Positions 57,726-64,000 of a stretch of DNA of 64,000 bases are shown in pieces. Within the stretch, counting starts at the first letter, position 1; each line of letters opens with the position of its first letter. The position numbers and the translations under genes were made by a program. Source of the DNA: Rhabdophis nuchalis (lineage: Eukaryota; Chordata; Lepidosauria; Squamata; Natricidae); the NCBI GenBank assembly GCA_039707465.1, contig CM077643.1:63366605-63430604 (forward strand), read 5' to 3'. Below the pieces are notes generated by a model. It was not told the origin of the DNA, searched no databases, and was given only the letters and a program-made list of their open reading frames with translations.

Positions 57726-60518
57726 AAAATTTCTTTAAGATGAATACGCCTGTGATCTAATAAAGAGAAATTAGCAAAATGTGACATAGTCAATTTTATA
57801 CACTGTTTTAGCAAAATAGAAAGAAAACTTTCCTGGGATCTTCTAAAAAAATCATAGGGGGAAAATCCTGAGGTCACAAACATAATCCAGTGAGGGTTCC
57901 AAAAGCAATTGCACCCAGAACAGATGACCTCACCTCATCTCACCTTTGAGATTAAGAGTGATAAAGTTTGCATATTTTATACACTTTGAAAAAATGGTGG
58001 GGTAATTCCCCTAATTTAAGAGGGAAAATAATATTTTTGTAACAGTACATTTAAGTCATTACTTAAGGCTATTTCATTCATGACAAGCAATGAGATGAAG
58101 CAAATATTTTGTGATCATGAAGCAAGTGGGATCAGGTTCTTTACTATTCCTGTCCAAAAGTAGTGGCTAGTCTTTTAATTGCTTGTTTGGGAGGGAATTT
58201 TGGATGTCATCTTAAGGATGTCCAAAAAAGGACAACTTTGGGGATTAAAAAAAAGAGTTTAAAAGCTTTAGGGATTATTTAGGACAATTGGTTTTGTTGT
58301 TGTTAAGATTCTCCTAACGTTCAGCCAACGTTTGTTCTGAAAGTTCACATTAAACATGAACTTTAGGGAAGCAAAAGCAAAATGTACCCTTTCTATATAA
58401 CAGCACTTCAGATATTTCAAAAAAGGTAGAATCTACCATCCATCCAGTCTTCGTCTGTGTTTGTGTGTGTGTGTGTGTGTACACACATGAATATAGTCTT
58501 ACATACATTTTATTTTATTTTAATTGAACATTAAATCACTAATTGCCTTATATAAATTCCTATAAGGAGGAAAAACAATATGAAAACCATTTTAATTCAG
58601 TACATTATTTTCACACGAAAAGCAGCTGTAGCATATCAGCTACAGCTTTGGATCAGCTTTTCTGGATCAGCTTTTACAACTGGATGATAGGTAGGATTAA
58701 TTACCATTCAACATATCTGAATCAAGATAGAAAAAAAAATCATCATAGATCCTTCTGATTTTTTTCCCTTTAAAGTAGAACTGTGGTTTTTATAAACAAA
58801 GTGTGTTTTAATTACCGTAGATTTCTTCTAACCATTGGTGCTTATTCCTATAGCAACGAATTCAGTACTTTGGTTCAATAATATCTAAGATTACTTCAGG
58901 CCAAACTTGGAGGAAATGGTATTTTCAAAGACTGTGAATGAAAATAAAACTACTCTTTATAACAGCAAGTGTCCTCATTAAATTATGTAAGTAATAATAT
59001 ACCTTTTAATTATACTTAAATTCTGTTACTACAAATTAAGTACAAAGAATATTAACATGCTGATTATGTAATATTTATTGATTTCTTTTTAGATATCCAA
59101 ACTATTTTTAAAAATAAGACATAGATTTAGCTTTCTGTAAGATTCAGCTTTCAATTCTCAGTTCCTAAGGAATGGAGAACATGTAACCTCTTCGATGGGA
59201 CTGACTACAGCTTCCAGCAGGCACAGCCAGGTTTGCCATCAGTGAATAATGTTGCGATCTGAAGAGTCACAAGTCCCCAACCCTGCTACAAGGAATTCAA
59301 AAGTAGGAAAACTCATCGTCAGTTTCAACTTTGTAGTATCCAAAAGCCAATTTACGTGTTATGGCATTCAGGGAGTATTGCTTTGACTTATGCATGGGAT
59401 TCCTACCTCAGTGTAGCTATATGCTATTAAAATACCTGTGCCTGTTTAATCAGTTGTAACCTTCAATTGGACAAAATGGTGCATCATAGGACAACCATTT
59501 TTTAACCTCAAATAAGCTAACTTAGACAATGTGTCCAAACTCTAGGACCCATGACACCTGTGGGATTGAAATTTGGCAAAGTTGTGGACACCTCAGTGCT
59601 GCTACACTGCCACAATCAGCTGTGGTCATTGATCATCATTTCCAGTGCTCCATGCCAGCTTCCTACAAGGGATGTCAATGAGGAAGTTGGCAGGAAGTCA
59701 GAAGTTGCTCCTGCTTTTTTGCTCACCCATAATAATTCTGTTTAGATAAGAAAATATCTCAAACAATGACCCAACAGGTCATGGCTTGTCTAGTGTAGTT
59801 CTAAATGACTTTCCCTCTCCATAATAAAGGCAACTCATTTGTCATCAGGGATTCAGATGCATTCGTACAAAAATTGCTGAGAAATCTCACCTTTTTCCTG
59901 CACTTGATTCACAAGTTTCTGTACCTGAGAAGATAACAGTTTCTCACCCAGCTTGCTACCAGTTCTTTTAAGTGAATAAGAACCCTGAAAATGTTGCTGT
60001 GTTCTAATGATAGATTTTTTTTAAAAAGGCAATTGATAGCTGCTAAGCAATAAAGACTAAAACAAGAGAGTTAACTTTGCTTAACTCATTTCATGATACA
60101 TAAGTTAAAATTGTAAAGCTAGAAGGACTTTGGGAGATATATAAACTAAAAATCATGTCCTCATCTGTCTTTCAGATATGTTGAGGCATTGTTGATCTTC
60201 TACTGCCTATGAAACTGTTGCCCCAGTTCATGCAGGCTGAACTGGATGATGACAGTAAGACTAATTAAAAGGTAACAGCTCAAAGTAGCTGGAAGCCTTG
60301 GTATGCAGTAAAAGCCTTTTTCCAGTTATCTAGGAAAAAGGATTCAGCCAGCAAACCACAATATAAGGTCTTAAGGAAAATGTTAGCAGGTAGTCAACAG
60401 CAAAATTATGAATCCATCTCACCACTTATGGAGGTTTTGGGGGGTTTTCTTTTTAAATTGTGTCTGGCATCTCTAAAAGGCAAAAGCTCCCTCGGTAAAT
60501 GGTTTCCCACAAGTATAC
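57726..60518. other. Intergenic or first-intron sequence, nothing recognised
   Basis: 2.8 kb of AT-rich sequence with a (GT)n run at about 58458-58480. If BTBD7 starts at the CpG island this could be its first intron; no direct evidence. Confidence 0.4.
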
Positions 60519-60520
60519 TA

Positions 60521-61019
60521 CAGGTAAACTTTAAGTTATGAATGTAATGGGGCCATTACATTCATAATCCAAGGATTTGTTGGAGTGAATCATATAAAAT
60601 GAACATGATCACTCCCTGCTTTCGCCTATGCATTCAGTAATTGAATAAGCAGGTCGTTAAGTGCACCTGCGGTATATCAAGATGGGGAAGGCCATGGGGG
60701 CATAACAGTGGATCAGGTCACCTGCTTCAAACCACCCAAGGCCTCCCCTGACTCACCTCATGCTCCCTCCTCTGGGGTCTCCCCTAATTGCTCCCCCCCA
60801 ACAAGCTGTCTCCTCTCCAGCCTCTCTGCCATGGTTTCTTTGCCTGCTGGCAGTCTCAGCGCGAAAAGCAGGCAAAGAAACCCAACTCTGGTTGTGTTGC
60901 TTTTGCGCCATGCCTCTGGTCATCATAGGAGTGTGTCGTAAGTACTTGGGATGTGTGTGTGTGTACATTGTAACTTTAAATAGTCGCTAAGTGAACTGTC
61001 ATAACTAGGGGATTACCTG
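60521..61019. mobile_element. Mariner-like non-autonomous element, 499 bp
   Basis: TA|CAGGTAAACTTTAAGTTATG at the left, CATAACTAGGGGATTACCTG|TA at the right. The ends resemble the CAGGTA family but the GC-rich interior differs. Spurious ORFs cross it. Confidence 0.78.
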
Positions 61020-61121
61020 TAGCTGCAGTATCCAAAAAAGATGGTGAACTGTTCCAAGTTGCTGTTGAGGGATACTAGTGACCAAGAAGGCACAACAAAC
61101 TCCCTGACAGAAACAGCCAGA

Positions 61122-61427
61122 TCACAGAGAAAAAAGCAACATGAATAGCTGAAAAAATGAGACTCCTTTCTCAGAATTTAGAGTACCAGTGGTGATACCA
61201 CACTGAGCTGTGCATTCAAGAAGACACTTAAACTCTCCATCAGGTGCACCTTGGCAAATGTGAATGGCTGCTTCAAAGATTGGTCTGCAGTTATTGTTGG
61301 CATTGAGTGAGGCTGCCAAGCAAATGTAGAGCTGGTCTTGGATGCTAATTTCTTCTTTGTTACTTCTCAGCAAACAAAACTTTTCATAGCTTGGAAATTT
61401 AAAAAAAAAACTTTCTATGGTCATCAT
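61122..61427 (-). pseudogene. Unidentified protein-like ORF, possible retrocopy or transposon remnant
   Basis: The frame contains SNKEEISIQDQLYICLAASL and IFEAAIHICQGAPDGEF, with balanced composition and conserved-looking Cys residues (CQG, CLLEC, CG). A further protein-like stretch (KSKQELIMFDMEPGLNTC) lies upstream at about 61430-61500 in another frame, so a frameshifted relic is plausible. I do not recognise the family. Confidence 0.35.
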
Positions 61428-61728
61428 TTATCTTTCTACAAGTATTCAATCCAGGTTCCATATCAAACATAATCAGTTCCTGCTTACTTTTTTCAACAAC
61501 AATCATGTTTGCTTAGGTCCTACAATCTGCTCAGACATGTTTTATCAAAGGCTGGAAAGTTGGCAGTCACAAACTCAGACTAAAAGGTTCTGAGGATATG
61601 TTGTGAGTATCACACCCTTCTGTTGCAGAGTGCCATCTGGTGATCTCTAATTATTTTAGTTTTACTTTAGGCAATCTTGATTCTTAACTTTATGAAAACT
61701 GGTCTTAAAAAATGCTACATGAATTTTA

Positions 61729-61884
61729 TTTATTTATTATTTAAATTTCTATACCGCCCTTCTCCCTTCCGGGACTCAGGGCGGTGTACAGGCAGCAATA
61801 AAATCAATGATAAAAATACATGAAATATATATTTAAAAATGTATTAAATAATACGCTTGTACTAAAACCATTAATAAAACCTAC
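61729..61884 (-). mobile_element. L2 LINE 3' end, part 1 (split by L1-like insertion)
   Basis: An AT tail at 61729-61750 and the terminal signature (ACCGCCCTTCTCCCTTCCGG...CAGGGCGGTG on plus), then UTR. The element is interrupted at 61884 and resumes at 62784. Confidence 0.88.
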
Positions 61885-62494
61885 AAATGGGCATGTGTCT
61901 AGGATAGATATGGAAAGAATGACATATTTTTTGAGATTTCAGAACGTTCTTGAGGAATCTGGTGAATGCCTCCCTGATCTTATGAGCACAATTTTAGCAG
62001 ACTATTTACAAAAACCTAAAGATGAGATCAGGGGGGACATTGACCTAGCCTACAGAATTAACTCAGCATATGCCAGGATAAAAGAAGTGCCTAGAGAGAT
62101 ACATGTGAAATTTGTTAGAAGGTCAACCAGAGAGGAAATCCTGAGGGCGCAGAGAGGTAGTCCATTGATCTACCAACAAAAAGAGGTTGCTATCTTGAAG
62201 CAGATCCCTAGAAAGATTCGAGAAGCAAGGAGGAAATTTTCCTTCTTGTCTAAAATTTTATTTGATCATGGGATTTGGTTCAAGTGGGTGACACCCGAAG
62301 GGATGCTGGTGTTCTGGGAAGGAGGAAGAGTGAGGATTAAAACAGTTGTTGAGGCGGAAGCCTTTCTTAAAAAACATTCCTCTGCCCTGGGGGAAGATCC
62401 AGGGGGGACGGAGGGGGCCGCGGCCCCGCCCGCTGGGGGCCAGGGAGGAGAAAAAGAAGATACAATAGCCAAGAGACTTAGATCGAAAAAATAA
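61883..62494 (+). CDS. L1-type ORF1 protein, RRM and C-terminal domain (5'-truncated)
   Basis: About 203 codons within the insertion (the upstream 21 codons of the open frame belong to the L2 and the target duplication). It has the L1 ORF1p layout: MERMTYFLRFQNVLEESGEC (RRM start), a D-x-A-Y-R-I-N-S turn, PREIHVKFVRRSTREEILRA (the R-x-I-x-V-K-F and R-E-x-I-L motif), then KIREARRKFSFLSKIL and EGGRVRIKTVVEAEAFLKKH, as in the CTD. An unusual Gly/Ala/Pro-rich tail and a basic end (AKRLRSKK) finish it. ORF1p binds RNA as a trimer; the coiled coil that forms the trimer is missing here. Confidence 0.85.
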   Translation, partial: TNGHVSRIDMERMTYFLRFQNVLEESGECLPDLMSTILADYLQKPKDEIRGDIDLAYRINSAYARIKEVPREIHVKFVRRSTREEILRAQRGSPLIYQQKEVAILKQIPRKIREARRKFSFLSKILFDHGIWFKWVTPEGMLVFWEGGRVRIKTVVEAEAFLKKHSSALGEDPGGTEGAAAPPAGGQGGEKEDTIAKRLRSKK

Positions 62495-62771
62495 CTTTGC
62501 CTTGATTTTTCTGAACAATTTTGCATAATATTTGTATCTGGATTTTTTGTAAATGTCTGACAGCATGGAATTGAGAATTTAGGTATATGTACTTGCTTTT
62601 ACCTTGTAGTGTTATGAAAAATGTTTTTTTTTGTTATTTTATTACTGTGTATTTTGAGGTCTCGGAAGGGCCGACGACTCTGACGTGAATGCTCTCAAAA
62701 TTTCTTTGTATCCCTTACCCTATCCTATAGAAAAAATGTAAAACCAATAAAACTTTTTCAATATAAAAAAA
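61885..62771 (+). mobile_element. L1-like insertion carrying only ORF1 (HAL1-like), 12-bp duplication
   Basis: The target duplication AATAAAACCTAC is perfect at 61873-61884 and 62772-62783, splitting an L2. The insert holds an open ORF1 C-terminal part (stop at 62494), a 277-bp 3' UTR, the signal AATAAAACTTTTTCAATA and poly-A. ORF2 is absent altogether: the UTR follows ORF1 directly. It is 5'-truncated relative to a full ORF1. Confidence 0.85.
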
Positions 62772-62783
62772 AATAAAACCTAC

Positions 62784-63095
62784 TAAAACCATTTAAAAAT
62801 TATGCCAGGCTGCACGAAATAGGTCTTCAAAGCCCGACGGAAGAGGCGCAGGTCCGTGGTCGTGGGTAGGTCGGTGGGTAGGTCATTCCAGAGGGCAGGA
62901 GCCGCCACAGAGAAGGCCTCTCCCACCTGGGGGTCGCCAGCCGACATTTCCTGGCCGACGGCACCCTGAGGAGGCCCTCTCCGTGGGAACGCACTGGTCG
63001 GTGGGAGGTATTTGATGGTAGGAGGCGGTCTTGCAGGTAGCCAGGTCCCTTGCCATGGAGTGCTTTAAAGGTAGTTACGAATATCTTTAAAGTGA
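62784..63095 (-). mobile_element. L2 LINE 3' end, part 2
   Basis: The minus strand carries the L2 C-terminal block (TSHRPVRSHGEGLLRVPSAR..., VAAPALWNDLPTDL-like) with frame damage. Together with 61729-61884 it forms one L2 copy. Confidence 0.88.
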
Positions 63096-63261
63096 TTAAG
63101 AATGATTCTTAATTTTATGAAAAGTGGTAAAAAAAAGCTATATGAATGTGAAAACTGTAAGCAAAAGGAAGAGAACATTTCATTTTTATGATTAGATCTT
63201 TCAATGTTGACATTTTATTTGAGAATTCAACTTTTGAAATATTATTATACTTACAATTGCA

Positions 63262-63677
63262 AATAGTTCCCAACTTACATATAGTCCTCAATTCATTTGA
63301 CAACCACTCAGAGTTACAACAGCACTGAAAAAAATGATTTACAACCAATTCGTGCACTTAGAACTTTTGCAGCATTCTCGCAATTACATGATTGATGTTC
63401 GAGCACTTGGAAATAGGTCTGTATTTACAATGGTTACAGCAACCCGGGGTCATGTGATCACCATTTATGACCTTCCTAGTTGTCTTCTGACGAGCAAAAG
63501 ACTTGGGGGAAACCAGATTCACTTAATGTCACCACATGTATCACTTAACAACTGTGGTGACTCCCCTAACAACAATGGCAAAAATGTTGTAAAATTAGGC
63601 ACAACTCACTTAAGCTGCTGTCTCACTTAGTGAAAGAAGTTCTAGTTCCAGTGGTAGCATAAGTCAATGACAACCTG
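63262..63677. mobile_element. Mariner-like non-autonomous element (CAGGTA family)
   Basis: Left end near AAATAGTTCCCAACTTACAT (decayed), right end ATAAGTCAATGACAACCTG|TA. The interior has GGGGTCATGTGATCACC, TCACTTAACAACTGTGGTG and TAAAATTAGGCACAACTCAC, as in the other copies. Confidence 0.78.
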
Positions 63678-63799
63678 TACGTTCATGAGCTGCTTTTCTA
63701 AATGGTAAAAGGGGGATGGGTGCTATTTACTCCCACTTCAGTTTTCTTTGAAGACTACTGGCATTTCTATGATGCAACTTTTATTCCCCCTACTCCTGC

Positions 63800-64000
63800 C
63801 CCATCAATGGAATGGTCCATGACTTGGGGATCCTCCTGGATGTTCCATTTCTACCTAGACAGCAAGTGAAAGCTGTGAGAAGTCTTTGTCCAACTTCAGC
63901 TGAGGAACTAGTTATTGTCTTATCAGGAATGCTTTGATCTCGGTAACTGATGACCTCATCATCTCTTGATTGAACTACTGTGAATTACCCTATGGTGTCT
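63800..64000 (+). mobile_element. Decayed LINE RT C-terminal fragment, runs off window
   Basis: GTCCATGACTTGGGGATCCT... translates as VHDLGILLDVPFLPRQQVKA, matching the L2 block 'V/A-R-N-L-G-V-L-L-D-S-x-L-S'. Further along is a degraded L-D-Y-C-like motif (TTGAACTACTGTGAATTACC). Several stops. Older than other L2 copies and cut by the window edge. Confidence 0.6.

Noticed and set aside
60708..60990. Two plus-strand ORFs and one minus-strand ORF near 60.8 kb
   Set aside because: They overlap in the GC-rich interior of a mariner-like element and look like composition artefacts.
55418..64000. BTBD7 coding exons to the right of the promoter
   Set aside because: Expected from mammalian gene order, but no plus-strand segment reads like BTBD7; its first coding exon probably lies beyond the window.

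Overview
This is vertebrate nuclear DNA: AT-rich, intron-dominated and dense with transposable elements. The repeat mix points to a squamate reptile, most likely a snake. It includes CR1 LINE 3' ends running into (ATTCT)n tails, many L2 LINE copies, a Sauria-type tRNA SINE, a long (GATA)n Bkm-type array, and non-autonomous hAT and mariner-like elements. The species call is an inference from repeats.

The window is dominated by one protein gene on the minus strand, UNC79, the large auxiliary subunit of the NALCN sodium-leak channel complex. I could place the start codon (55417) and 17 consecutive coding exons running from right to left: 55396-55417, 50821-50941, 38885-39189, 36702-36872, 29854-29946, 28954-29009, 26536-26665, 25482-25546, 23249-23337, 19788-19828, 13731-13759, 11659-11888, 6857-7028, 5228-5458, 4820-5010, 1172-1295 and 1-77, the last cut by the window edge. 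All 16 introns are GT-AG. The phases agree at every junction, and the joined reading frame gives 715 codons without a stop. That is the N-terminal quarter or so of a protein of about 2,600 residues. The open-reading-frame view hides most of these exons because they are short: one has 29 nt, one 41 nt and one 56 nt.

The first exon lies in a GC- and CpG-rich block at about 55.0-55.9 kb, which is the promoter region. In mammals UNC79 is head-to-head with BTBD7, so this island may be bidirectional. No BTBD7 coding exon is visible in the 8 kb to its right.

The introns are a museum of mobile elements. At 7.2-11.6 kb, one L2 LINE is interrupted by another L2 with a 500-codon open reverse transcriptase frame, and further along by a third, short L2 tail. 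Other L2 pieces lie at 1.8, 14.0, 20.8, 41.0, 51.1 and 61.7-63.1 kb. CR1 pieces lie at 2.8-4.2, 17.6, 24.3, 45.0-46.7 and 57.3 kb. An ORF1-only, L1-like insertion with 12-bp target duplications sits at 61.9-62.8 kb. Seven hAT-type non-autonomous elements have recognisable 8-bp target duplications (3.1, 13.0, 15.1, 26.9, 33.3, 35.6 and 43.6 kb), and an eighth is at 42.2 kb. Mariner-like elements with TA duplications lie at 12.0, 15.8, 22.8, 30.0, 32.5, 60.5 and 63.3 kb. Two hAT elements with different termini share an internal block that also resembles the end of the mariner-like family. Several near-perfect foldbacks are present. No RNA gene, CRISPR array or complete second host gene was found.
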